Source of the DNA: MGNI01 sp964353875
GTDB lineage: Bacteria; Chloroflexota; Anaerolineae; Anaerolineales; E44-bin32
Reading direction: 5' to 3'
Assembly (NCBI GenBank): GCA_964353875.1
Contig: CAYGXU010000091.1
Span: forward strand, 1 to 13,805
DNA: 13,805 nt
Positions within the stretch are counted from its first letter, which is position 1. Each line of letters begins with the position of its first letter. A program made the position numbers and the translations under genes. This document shows positions 6,780 through 13,805 of this stretch, piece after piece. Under the pieces are notes generated by a model. The model searched no databases. It saw only the letters and a program-made list of their open reading frames with translations, and was not told the DNA's origin.

Positions 6780-8546
6780 TTATTCAAGTGCATCAATAAT
6801 TGGTGAAAGTGCGTTCCAAGCCCGTTCCGGAAATCGTTGGGCGAGTTCAGACAGCGCTTGGAAATGATAGCACCCATTCATGCCAATATTCAAGAGTAAT
6901 TTAGATCGGAACAAGACAAATCGAAAATGGCCAACAGCCGAATTATCCCATTCAATCGAGCGAACTTTTTTATTATATAAAGCTGATTTGAATGATTGGG
7001 ATGAAAATTTTTTGGTTTGAGTTCCAGCTTCTTTACATGCATGATTTGAAAAGCGACCATTGACTAGTTGGCTGGTAAATAATAATGCCCCGGTTTCCGA
7101 ATTGAAATCCGCGTTTAGCTGGAAAGGTTCCTTTATAGTTAGCAAATTTGTTTGCATATTATAGAGAATGGCTATTCGGATCAGGTCTTTGAAAAACAAA
7201 CGTGGTTGCAAGATATTCCAAGATCGGCTCAGTACGTAATCAACAAGAAACTGACGCAGTTCCCCTATCTTTACCAGTGATATCAGTAAAAATTGCCCCA
7301 ATCTGAACAAATAGATAAGGCGCTTGTTAATGATATTCCCTGGAGGAAGGATATAGAAACGATCATGATGCGGAACAATGCAATTGCCGTGCAGGAGGTA
7401 ATTGCGGGCATAAAAAGCCGGCTTTGAGACAGCGCCCTGCCAAACCGGTTGACTTATATGCCTGTCCAAAAGAGCATCAAACTTTTTCGCAAAGGTGCGA
7501 TAGGAATACTCTCCGCTGGCTATCAAGTCGCGATAAGCATTTTGTGCAAGTTGATCGCAATATTTTCTATCCCGCATTTGGGCAATTACTTCGGTGACAT
7601 TTGAATAATCCTTCTTGACGCGAATGTAATGCACGCCCGGTTGTAAGATACGGCCGTATTCCCCCTCATGCATCACCATTGTGCATCCCAATGCTCCCGC
7701 TTCAAAGTTTCGGGGAGATACGGTATCAATAATCACCTTCCAGTCAACATTTGCAAAAAAACGCTGCTTGACTTCCTCGTAAGTGGCATTTGCATGCAGG
7801 GCCAAATAACGTTCACAGTTCCGCATGATTTCTCCCGTGAAATCGACAACACTGGCCCCGCTCGGTGTGCCCAGAACGAAACGACTCGATCTCAGGAATT
7901 TCACCCATCGACGACCGTAAATCCGGTCTTGCTCACGAACGGAGATGTTATGGCTAAAGCCATGATCTGACGCGATTTGTTGAAAGCGTTCAGCAATGAT
8001 CCTCTTTTCCTGACTCAAGTCACCCAAATAGTACGGAACTGTCCGTGAGCGATAACTGATATCAATTATGCGTGGCTGACCCAGGTTAAGCTGCGTATTC
8101 TCCAAATAGGTTGGAGTATACCCGGTTAGCACTGTATAGATGCCCTGAAGACTCGGGATCAATGTGCGCGGATAAAAGATATCGTGATCTTTTTCTGCTA
8201 CACAGGTGAACATGACCTGGATACCGAGGCGATCCATGATCTGGTTGAATACGCGTACATTACGATATTCGTCTTGCAGGAAAAGCACCTTCAGCGCCCG
8301 GCTTTTGGAAATTTTCTCAACAAAGTTCTTGGATGAAACTGCCATCGGAAGATAAACACTCCAAAAGATCAGGATGACATCGTACTTCGAGAAGTCTATA
8401 TTTTCTTCTAATAATTCAGTATCAAAAATATAATAGTAATCGTGCCGGGAATAAGCGTTAAAACTGAAAAGGAAATCGCGAATAACGTTCGCACTGCGAC
8501 CATCGAACACGCTAAGAACAATGATTTTGAGGGGATTATCATTCAT
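6780..8546 (-). CDS. CgeB-like glycosyltransferase with long C-terminal extension, 588 aa
   Basis: The first ~365 residues match the CgeB/YkvP-like GT-B family: KVLFLQDEY (86-94) in the N-terminal Rossmann domain, then SPRNFEAGALGCTMVMHEGEY (277-297, read in two parts) and GRILQPGVHYIRVKKDYSN (298-316) in the donor domain, ending in a helical YSYRTFAKKFDALL. The same blocks occur in the 393-residue protein at 524-1705. Residues ~370-588 have no counterpart there: a hydrophobic, basic stretch around 405-465 (including FLLISLVKIG), then a mixed beta-like region. I do not recognise this extension; it might bind membrane, acceptor or a partner. ATG at 8544-8546 follows the upstream methyltransferase stop by 27 bases and lacks an obvious Shine-Dalgarno. 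It is the last gene before the 225-base gap. Its 3' part is AT-rich. Confidence 0.8.
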   Translation of the reverse strand: MNDNPLKIIVLSVFDGRSANVIRDFLFSFNAYSRHDYYYIFDTELLEENIDFSKYDVILIFWSVYLPMAVSSKNFVEKISKSRALKVLFLQDEYRNVRVFNQIMDRLGIQVMFTCVAEKDHDIFYPRTLIPSLQGIYTVLTGYTPTYLENTQLNLGQPRIIDISYRSRTVPYYLGDLSQEKRIIAERFQQIASDHGFSHNISVREQDRIYGRRWVKFLRSSRFVLGTPSGASVVDFTGEIMRNCERYLALHANATYEEVKQRFFANVDWKVIIDTVSPRNFEAGALGCTMVMHEGEYGRILQPGVHYIRVKKDYSNVTEVIAQMRDRKYCDQLAQNAYRDLIASGEYSYRTFAKKFDALLDRHISQPVWQGAVSKPAFYARNYLLHGNCIVPHHDRFYILPPGNIINKRLIYLFRLGQFLLISLVKIGELRQFLVDYVLSRSWNILQPRLFFKDLIRIAILYNMQTNLLTIKEPFQLNADFNSETGALLFTSQLVNGRFSNHACKEAGTQTKKFSSQSFKSALYNKKVRSIEWDNSAVGHFRFVLFRSKLLLNIGMNGCYHFQALSELAQRFPERAWNALSPIIDALE

Positions 8547-8573
8547 GGAAAAAGGCTATCTGAAAGGTTGTTC

Positions 8574-9398
8574 TTATTTTGTTGCCACTATATAAAGATC
8601 CAAGCCAAATGCTCGTGCGATGTTATTAAGCAACCATTCTCTTCGGATTCTTAATATTCCTCTCGCCAAAACATAAGTATCGAAGTTCTGAACATCGACC
8701 TGAACGCGCGAAAATCCGCAAAAAAGCTGTCTAACCTGCGAGCGAGAAACAAAATCGGTGTGTGGGGCAGATTCACCTGCAATATTGGTATCATAAAGCC
8801 CTCGGATTTGTTGTTCAAGAATATCACGACGTTTATGCGATGAAAACAAATAAAGTAGGCGCATCCGAGACACTTTAGCAATCTGTCGAAATGAGTGACG
8901 ATTATTGAGCACAATTATCGCTTTGCCGCCTGGTTTAAGAACACGATAAATTTCGGAAACTACTCGAGATATGTTCCCCGTATGATGCAAGCAACCTATT
9001 GAATAAACATAGTCAAATTCCGCATCCTGAAAGGGAATCCCAAGCGCTGAACCCCATTTTACTTTATCGTCATCTTTTTTTCCAAGGAGGGATAGGCGAT
9101 AGCGCATCATGTTCACAGGACCTTCAGCAATGTCCAAGCCATAATATTCACAACCTTGCGAGGCTAGAAATTGACCCAAGCTTCCATATCCCAGGCCAAT
9201 CTCTAAAACCCGTTTGTTTTTCAGATCTTCTCTGGTGACGTATCCGGCTAGATAGGGATAAATATTCATATAAGCCAGATCGAATTGGCGAAGAGTTTCG
9301 GGTGTTATCTTTGTAATGCCGATGCTGCGCGCCAGGCTCGTCCCGCACAACTCGTTCCAGAAATTAGCGTTTTGAGTGTCAATTTCCTGTTGTTGCAT
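8574..9398 (-). CDS. Class I SAM-dependent methyltransferase, 274 aa
   Basis: A second Methyltransf_11-type enzyme. Motif I is VLEIGLGYG (64-72), the acidic ribose-binding residue is D89 in GLDIAEG, IGCLHHTGN (124-132) and YRVLKPGGKAIIVLNNRHSF follow. The last ~100 residues include a basic, arginine-rich segment and a hydrophobic end, which could contact acceptor or membrane, though this is inference. It shares only the fold and core motifs with the methyltransferase at 5724-6554, so the two probably have different acceptors. ATG at 9396-9398 is chosen because AAAGGA stands six bases before it and the family N-terminus fits; a longer frame to 9482 is inside the upstream gene. The start overlaps the upstream glycosyltransferase by 20 bases, which suggests coupled translation. 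Confidence 0.85.
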   Translation of the reverse strand: MQQQEIDTQNANFWNELCGTSLARSIGITKITPETLRQFDLAYMNIYPYLAGYVTREDLKNKRVLEIGLGYGSLGQFLASQGCEYYGLDIAEGPVNMMRYRLSLLGKKDDDKVKWGSALGIPFQDAEFDYVYSIGCLHHTGNISRVVSEIYRVLKPGGKAIIVLNNRHSFRQIAKVSRMRLLYLFSSHKRRDILEQQIRGLYDTNIAGESAPHTDFVSRSQVRQLFCGFSRVQVDVQNFDTYVLARGILRIRREWLLNNIARAFGLDLYIVATK

Positions 9399-10590
9399 GA
9401 GTTTTCCTTTCAGCGAGTAAATCGGTATAAATTTCGTCAAAACGCCTTGCCCCTGCTTCTTTTGAATGCCATTTAACCGCAAATTCCAGGCTTCTTCTCC
9501 CGATCTCCTGGCGCTTCTCCGAGTGGGTAATCAGGTCTACCAGCACATCATGAATGGTTGCGGGGGTGGCGCTGATTACCGGCAATTCGTCCACATACTC
9601 CGGTATTTCCTGCCGCATACTTTCCAGCCACTCCGGGCGCAGGTAACACACTGCCGGTTTGCCCAGCATCATGGCTTCGCGTACGTTTGCACCAAAGAAC
9701 CCAAATGTAAGCATATCCACGAAAATATCTGCTTGCGCCTGATAAAAGCGGACTTCCTTGTTTGGAATATCTTTTGCAAAGACGAATTCGACCGGATACC
9801 CCTCTGATTTGAGCCGCTCAATGAGTGGCAGGTAAATATGGGTGCTTTTTATATTCTTCTGAGTGCCGGGAGTGGTACGTAAATCGTAATTGCCCACCGC
9901 GTGATAGATCTTGACCGTCCCGGGCGAGTAGGGCAGTCGGTATTTTTCCGGGACAGGCAGATCCGACCTCCAAAATTCTGTATCCAGACAATAAAACTCC
10001 GGCACCTCATGCACTCGCGGGTCATCGTTATAGTCTTTGCGGTTTCCTCCCAGCGTACACTGGTAATCAGCCAGACTATTCCTTAGCTTGCCCCAGGCCA
10101 GATTGCGTTCATCGCTGCAAACATTCGCCCTGTTCTGCCAGGGACAAATATCGCAGACCGGCTCTGATCCCCATGTTCTGAACGAGGTCTGAGAAACACC
10201 GTCCAAACAGCCGTTGTTGGAGTAGACAATTTTCTTTCCCAGTACTTTTAACAGTTTGATTTCTGTATAGGGGGGAAAACCTCTCTGCTTAAAGTATTCA
10301 TGAATTACAAAGCTGAAGGTTAATCCCTGGAAATTGCTGAAGTGGAATATATCATAGCGAAATAAGGAAACAAAATAGAACCATAATTGTTTTCGCAATG
10401 CATGCGGATCAAGGTAATCAAACTTGAAATCCTCCCCATGATAAAATTTTTGACTAGCTTCGTTTGCATCCCAATTCAGCAAATCAGCTTTCCACCCCAA
10501 TTCACGCAAGGCACGCGAAAGATACCAGGCATTGTAATAGGCCTGGCCAACATATAAAACCCTGCCTTTTAGTCTCTTGATCCATTTCAC
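9379..10590 (-). CDS. GT-B glycosyltransferase (GT4-like) with cysteine cluster, 403 aa
   Basis: The protein begins with a Rossmann strand (RVLYVGQAYYNAWYLSRAL, about 10-28) and ends in a typical GT4 donor domain: ADIFVDMLTFGFFGANVREAM (287-307, read in two parts) followed by LGKPAVCYL, where E305 corresponds to the first glutamate of the EX7E region. Between the domains is a cysteine group: C128 (NNGC), C146 and C149 (CDIC), C158 and C178. Four of these could bind a metal or form a structural knot. No membrane helix is evident. Sugar specificity is unknown. The start is GTG (10588-10590), overlapping the wzt-like stop by four bases (GTGA), with GGGAG eight bases upstream. Its position directly after the exporter genes suggests an early chain-assembly role, which is only an inference. 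Confidence 0.83.
   Translation of the reverse strand: MKWIKRLKGRVLYVGQAYYNAWYLSRALRELGWKADLLNWDANEASQKFYHGEDFKFDYLDPHALRKQLWFYFVSLFRYDIFHFSNFQGLTFSFVIHEYFKQRGFPPYTEIKLLKVLGKKIVYSNNGCLDGVSQTSFRTWGSEPVCDICPWQNRANVCSDERNLAWGKLRNSLADYQCTLGGNRKDYNDDPRVHEVPEFYCLDTEFWRSDLPVPEKYRLPYSPGTVKIYHAVGNYDLRTTPGTQKNIKSTHIYLPLIERLKSEGYPVEFVFAKDIPNKEVRFYQAQADIFVDMLTFGFFGANVREAMMLGKPAVCYLRPEWLESMRQEIPEYVDELPVISATPATIHDVLVDLITHSEKRQEIGRRSLEFAVKWHSKEAGARRFDEIYTDLLAERKTHATTGN
9405..9410 (-). promoter_or_regulatory. Ribosome binding site of the 274-aa methyltransferase
   Basis: AAAGGA on the minus strand stands six bases before ATG (9396-9398). It lies within the coding end of the upstream glycosyltransferase gene and decides for this start over a 28-codon-longer version. 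Confidence 0.7.
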
Positions 10591-11783
10591 GAATGGCTCT
10601 CCCAGGTTGGCGACAACTTATACATGCCTGCGCCGTAATCATCCGTACTTGTTTGCACCTCAAATTTATACATGTTCAGCAATGCTGCCAATTGATTATT
10701 CATGTTTTGTTCAGCCACCACCAGGCTTAGGTAGTACGTTCCACGCACCAAAGGAAGCTGATCATATTGCGCACGAATGGTAGTGCGTCCTTTTTTGATC
10801 GTAAGAGGAACATGATCGGTTAAGGAAGTATTGGCGATCAGGATTTGCGCCGTCACATTGTTAATTGTCACAGCTACAATCGGACTCTCAATGGAGCGGG
10901 ATGCCTCAATATCAATCTCGATCGAAAATGCATCCCCGCTCTGGATACTGGGGGGAAAAATCACTTTCGTGATCTTCAAGGAATCATCCAAATAGTGCTG
11001 TTCTGCTGCCTTTGTATCTGCACGCGCAGAAAATTGTTCATAGGCGCCGCACACATCGTTGGCGCTGCCGATTTCACGGATTTGTCCATGCTCGATCCAG
11101 ATCGCCCGGTCACAATTGGTACGAATGGCATACGGGTTGTGGCTGACTAAAAAGATGGTGCCGCCCTGGTTACGAAATTCATAAATCTTCCGGTAACACT
11201 TGATGGCAAAATTGAGGTCACCCACCGCAAGCACTTCGTCCACTAACAAAATATCGGGCTGGGTGTGGATGGCCACCGAAAACCCCAGCCGCGCCAGCAT
11301 GCCGCTGCTGTAGAATTGAACGGGTGTATCAATGAATTCTTCCAACTCACTGAAGGCAACGATCTCGTCAAACCGTCTGGCCATTTCATGGTCGCTGTAA
11401 CCGAGAACAGCGCCGGCAATGCGGATGTTTTCCCGGCCAGTCAACACCGAATTAAAGCCTGCACCCAGGGTAATCAGGGCGCGCACAGAACCGGTGACGG
11501 CGATCCGGCCCCGGGTCGGCTTGATCAGTCCATAGATCAATTTAAGCAGTGTGGTCTTACCCGCCCCGTTGTGGCCCATCAGGCCGACCGACTCGCCCCG
11601 GCGTACCTGAAAGAAGATATCTCTCAACGCCCAAAACTCACTGGGGCGGAGGTTCTGGGCTCCGCCGTTGTAGCCGATTGATTCCCTAGCCAGGTCGAGC
11701 ACGCCATACCAGAGCGAGCGCTTGAGACTGCGGGAATACCGCTTCCAGATGCCCTGTACATCCAACAAAACCGGGGAATCCAT
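10587..11783 (-). CDS. wzt: Polysaccharide-export ABC transporter ATPase, Wzt type with C-terminal domain, 398 aa
   Basis: The nucleotide-binding domain (about 1-248) has Walker A GHNGAGKTT (70-78), the variant signature YSSGM (158-162) usual in Wzt/TagH exporters, Walker B ILLVDE (178-183) and the switch histidine H215 in LVSHN. A further ~130 residues (about 268-398) look like the beta-sandwich Wzt_C domain: alternating hydrophobic strands, SGDAFSIEIDIEA, RGTYYLSL and a DYGAGMYKLSPTWE end. In the E. coli O8/O9a systems that domain recognises the modified non-reducing end of the finished glycan before export. With the permease encoded just upstream it should drive lipid-linked glycan across the inner membrane. 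ATG shares one base with the permease stop (TGATG), with AAAGGATGG shortly upstream. Confidence 0.93.
   Translation of the reverse strand: MDSPVLLDVQGIWKRYSRSLKRSLWYGVLDLARESIGYNGGAQNLRPSEFWALRDIFFQVRRGESVGLMGHNGAGKTTLLKLIYGLIKPTRGRIAVTGSVRALITLGAGFNSVLTGRENIRIAGAVLGYSDHEMARRFDEIVAFSELEEFIDTPVQFYSSGMLARLGFSVAIHTQPDILLVDEVLAVGDLNFAIKCYRKIYEFRNQGGTIFLVSHNPYAIRTNCDRAIWIEHGQIREIGSANDVCGAYEQFSARADTKAAEQHYLDDSLKITKVIFPPSIQSGDAFSIEIDIEASRSIESPIVAVTINNVTAQILIANTSLTDHVPLTIKKGRTTIRAQYDQLPLVRGTYYLSLVVAEQNMNNQLAALLNMYKFEVQTSTDDYGAGMYKLSPTWESHS
10599..10603 (-). promoter_or_regulatory. Ribosome binding site for a GTG start
   Basis: GGGAG on the minus strand lies eight bases before GTG at 10588-10590, inside the last codons of the upstream ATPase gene. 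It supports the GTG start and the GTGA stop-start overlap. Confidence 0.7.
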
Positions 11784-12625
11784 CAGGCATCCATCCTTTC
11801 TGCAATGATTGGCAATGCCAGGCGATATAAAACCCAGCAGACCAATGCAAGCAAAGCAGTGACGCCAACTACAATAAAGAATTCTTGTGACAAGGAGGGC
11901 AAGCCATTGTAGAGCAGGTTGCGAGCCGTCGTGAACAGAGGTGTTAAAGGATTCAGTCTCATGAGAGCGGCCAACAGACCCGAATCCGGCGGCGGATATA
12001 CAACTGGCGTGATGTACATTAGCAGTCCGAGTAAAATCACAAGCCCATTTTGGATATCCTTATATAGAAAACCTACCGGGACCAGGAAAATGCCAATTGT
12101 CGTCCCCAGCAACAACAAACCAAGAATAGGAAAAACCAGCAAAACCACCGTCCAGGTTACATCGATCCGGAAGATTAACAGGATGCCAAACAAAACAACA
12201 AGTTTGATGACAAAACTGAACATCACCTGGGCCATGCCGGAAAGTACCAGCGCCTCTTTGGGAAAATTAACTTTGGAGATTAAGGAGCGATTGGCATTGA
12301 TCTGGTTGAGCGGCGCGTTCAGCGCATCCATGAACAACTGCCAGAACGTGGTCCCGGCAAAGGCAAAGACCGGGTAAGGCACATCGGTAGTCCTGACCAC
12401 CACCACTTGGGAATAATTAAGAAAGATCCAGACCAAAGATGTCATCAAGGGAGGCAGGACCGCCCAGAGATAGCCGAGTAAGGTTTGCCGGTATTGCGCT
12501 GAAATATCCCGTACCACCAACCGTTTGACCAGCATGCGCGAGTTCCAGACATCTTGCCACATTTGAACAACCAGGTGTAGCGGATGTCGTAGGGGAGATT
12601 CAGGTGTATAAGTAATAGTTTTCAT
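11783..12625 (-). CDS. wzm: Polysaccharide-export ABC transporter permease, Wzm/TagG type, 280 aa
   Basis: An ABC-2 type membrane protein. About six hydrophobic segments are visible, near residues 50-70, 83-101, 131-152, 159-184, 193-211 and 248-269. The cytoplasmic N-terminus carries the family's VRDISAQYRQTLLGYLW pattern (38-54) just before the first membrane helix, and PLTPLFTTARNLLYNG (226-241) is the typical periplasmic/re-entrant part near the C-terminus. Length (280) is within the Wzm range of about 260-290. It forms the channel half of the exporter with the following ATPase, whose ATG shares one base with this stop. The gene starts six bases after the WbqC-family gene. Because a TagG/TarG teichoic-acid exporter looks similar, the exported polymer cannot be named from this gene alone. 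Confidence 0.92.
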   Translation of the reverse strand: MKTITYTPESPLRHPLHLVVQMWQDVWNSRMLVKRLVVRDISAQYRQTLLGYLWAVLPPLMTSLVWIFLNYSQVVVVRTTDVPYPVFAFAGTTFWQLFMDALNAPLNQINANRSLISKVNFPKEALVLSGMAQVMFSFVIKLVVLFGILLIFRIDVTWTVVLLVFPILGLLLLGTTIGIFLVPVGFLYKDIQNGLVILLGLLMYITPVVYPPPDSGLLAALMRLNPLTPLFTTARNLLYNGLPSLSQEFFIVVGVTALLALVCWVLYRLALPIIAERMDA

Positions 12626-12631
12626 CGTATA

Positions 12632-13357
12632 TCATCCCAAGGATCGAATACTCTGGAGAATCAATCCGCGTGTTTTATCCGGGCCGCAGTTCAAAAGGCT
12701 GTCAACAATGGAAAGACCTGGGACAAATTGGTTAGTGTTGGCTTGCGGATAGACCGGGTGATTAAAATTCTGATAAATGAGTTCCATGCCATGTGCACCA
12801 AACAGCTCATCATCCTGATACCCCCCAGCCCCGCCGCCGCATAAGTAAGCCGTCCCACCGACCGCCCTTACCATCGCGATAAGCAATTCAGTAAGATTTC
12901 CGGCCACGTTCAGCGTTGAACCCAAAACCAATTTGGCTGTATTGAGATTCAGGCGCTCCATCAATGCCCGGATGGCGGCAATATTATACTCCGCCAGCGA
13001 GTCTGCCGGCCGGTCGATCAATTCTGCCAGCCAGGGGTAGGTGGGCTTAAAAAACGGTGCGCGAGCATAATTCATTTGAATTGTTTTCAGTAGTTTTTCC
13101 CGCCAGGGAGTAGAATTATTGATCTTCATTTCACAAATGCGCCTGGTGCCATGATAAGAGCGCACAATCGGCATAGTCACCCAGGCAGCCTGCCCATTAA
13201 CCAGCAGTTGAACACGGTTACTCCATGCACCGCCCGTCTTGGGAAATTGGGCGTTATCCATCAAGATGAATATATCCGCGCGGACAATCTTGTTAAAAAA
13301 ACCCAACCATGGAAAGAAGTTGGGCTGATGGATGGCCACAATTGTCTTATTAGGCAT
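12632..13357 (-). CDS. WbqC-family protein, 241 aa
   Basis: The N-terminus MPNKTIVAIHQPNFFPWLGF is diagnostic for the WbqC-like family (PF08889), named for a gene in the E. coli O157-type O-antigen cluster. Conserved blocks follow: D34 and QFPK (37-40), WSNR (45-48), then YLCGGGAGGYQDDELF (171-186) and NFNHPVYPQ (197-205). The biochemical role of the family is not established to my knowledge; members lie in surface-glycan loci. No signal peptide or membrane helix is seen. ATG at 13355-13357 is preferred; GTG at 13364-13366, three codons upstream, is possible, and neither has a convincing Shine-Dalgarno. The start overlaps the GNAT gene's end by eight bases, so the pair is probably translated together and may work on the same sugar. 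Confidence 0.9.
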   Translation of the reverse strand: MPNKTIVAIHQPNFFPWLGFFNKIVRADIFILMDNAQFPKTGGAWSNRVQLLVNGQAAWVTMPIVRSYHGTRRICEMKINNSTPWREKLLKTIQMNYARAPFFKPTYPWLAELIDRPADSLAEYNIAAIRALMERLNLNTAKLVLGSTLNVAGNLTELLIAMVRAVGGTAYLCGGGAGGYQDDELFGAHGMELIYQNFNHPVYPQANTNQFVPGLSIVDSLLNCGPDKTRGLILQSIRSLG

Positions 13358-13805
13358 ATTCGTCACGCAAGATACCCATTACCATCACATCCATATAGGC
13401 GCCGTCAACATAAGCGGCCTGGCGCAACAAACCTTCGCTTTTAAATCCATTTTTTTCATAAATCCGGATGGCCGGGATATTATTCGCAAAGACATGCAAA
13501 TAAACGCGGCGCAAATTCAGATCTTTGAAAGCAAAATCCAACAACAGTTGGACCGTCTGTGTACCAAAACCGTGACCCCGCTCTTCGACTTCGCCGATGC
13601 GGATTTGCAATTCAGCAGTACGATGGACGGAATTGATGCTATGCAATTGGCAAGAGCCGATTAACTTGTTACCTTCTAGCAGACGGATACCAAAAACAAC
13701 CATATCTTTACGTTGCTGGATCGACTCAAACCATGCCTGATGTTGGCCCCAATGGACTGGCTTATAGGGTGCGTTAAACAACACCTGTTCGCGGTCGTTG
13801 ATCCA
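13350..13805 (-). CDS. GNAT-family N-acetyltransferase, N-terminus cut by right window edge
   Basis: The frame is open to the right edge and supplies 151 residues plus stop. The visible part starts WINDREQVLFNAPYKP, typical of RimJ/RimL-like GNAT proteins shortly after their N-terminus, so only a few tens of residues are missing. An internal GTG at 13782-13784 is therefore not the likely start. Acetyl-CoA binding motif A is RGHGFG (76-81), followed by the expected helix; VYLHVFANNIPAIRIYEKNGF (101-121, read in two parts) is motif B with the usual asparagine and tyrosine. It transfers an acetyl group to an amine. In this setting an amino-sugar nucleotide is a reasonable substrate (as with PseH-like enzymes), but protein or antibiotic acetylation cannot be ruled out from sequence. 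Its stop overlaps the WbqC-family gene. Confidence 0.88.
   Translation of the reverse strand, partial: WINDREQVLFNAPYKPVHWGQHQAWFESIQQRKDMVVFGIRLLEGNKLIGSCQLHSINSVHRTAELQIRIGEVEERGHGFGTQTVQLLLDFAFKDLNLRRVYLHVFANNIPAIRIYEKNGFKSEGLLRQAAYVDGAYMDVMVMGILRDEYA

Noticed and set aside
1..13805. Defence system, toxin-antitoxin, CRISPR or mobile element
   Set aside because: Every gene with recognisable motifs belongs to glycan synthesis, modification or export; no nuclease, integrase, transposase or repeat array was seen on either strand.

Overview
The window holds one side of a bacterial surface-polysaccharide (O-antigen or capsule-like) biosynthesis and export locus. It has thirteen genes, all on the minus strand, so transcription runs from the right edge to the left edge. 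Both edges cut through genes: a GNAT acetyltransferase loses its N-terminus at the right edge, and a GT-B glycosyltransferase loses its C-terminus at the left edge. No rRNA, tRNA, CRISPR array, insertion sequence, integrase or phage gene is visible. The organism cannot be named from this sequence. Shine-Dalgarno-led starts, ATG/GTG starts and a Wzm/Wzt-type export ABC transporter point to a bacterium of moderate GC content, Gram-negative or another group using ABC-dependent glycan export.

In order of transcription, the right-hand block (13805 to 6780) encodes a GNAT acetyltransferase, a WbqC-family protein, the Wzm-like permease, the Wzt-like ATPase with a C-terminal glycan-binding-type domain, a GT-B glycosyltransferase with a cysteine cluster, a SAM methyltransferase, and a 588-residue CgeB-like glycosyltransferase with a long extension of unknown function. 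These genes overlap or lie within 27 bases of each other, as in a translationally coupled operon.

A 225-base gap (6555-6779) follows and holds the best promoter candidate: a consensus -35 box, a 17-base spacer and a 4/6 -10 box, with an inverted repeat filling the spacer. The left-hand block (6554 to 1) encodes a second SAM methyltransferase, an AsnB-type glutamine amidotransferase, two extended-SDR nucleotide-sugar enzymes, a second CgeB-like glycosyltransferase related to the 588-residue one, and the truncated glycosyltransferase. A 97-base gap after asnB contains a 12-bp stem-loop.

A plausible joint function is this: the SDR enzymes, the amidotransferase and the acetyltransferase make or decorate nucleotide-activated sugars; four glycosyltransferases assemble the chain on the cytoplasmic face of the membrane; the methyltransferases modify or cap it; Wzm/Wzt exports it. 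The Wzt C-terminal domain suggests that a terminal modification is recognised before export. Exact sugars and linkages cannot be read from sequence. Base composition is uneven (about 60% GC in the leftmost 480 bases, about 37% in the 3' part of the 588-residue gene), consistent with a mosaic accessory locus.
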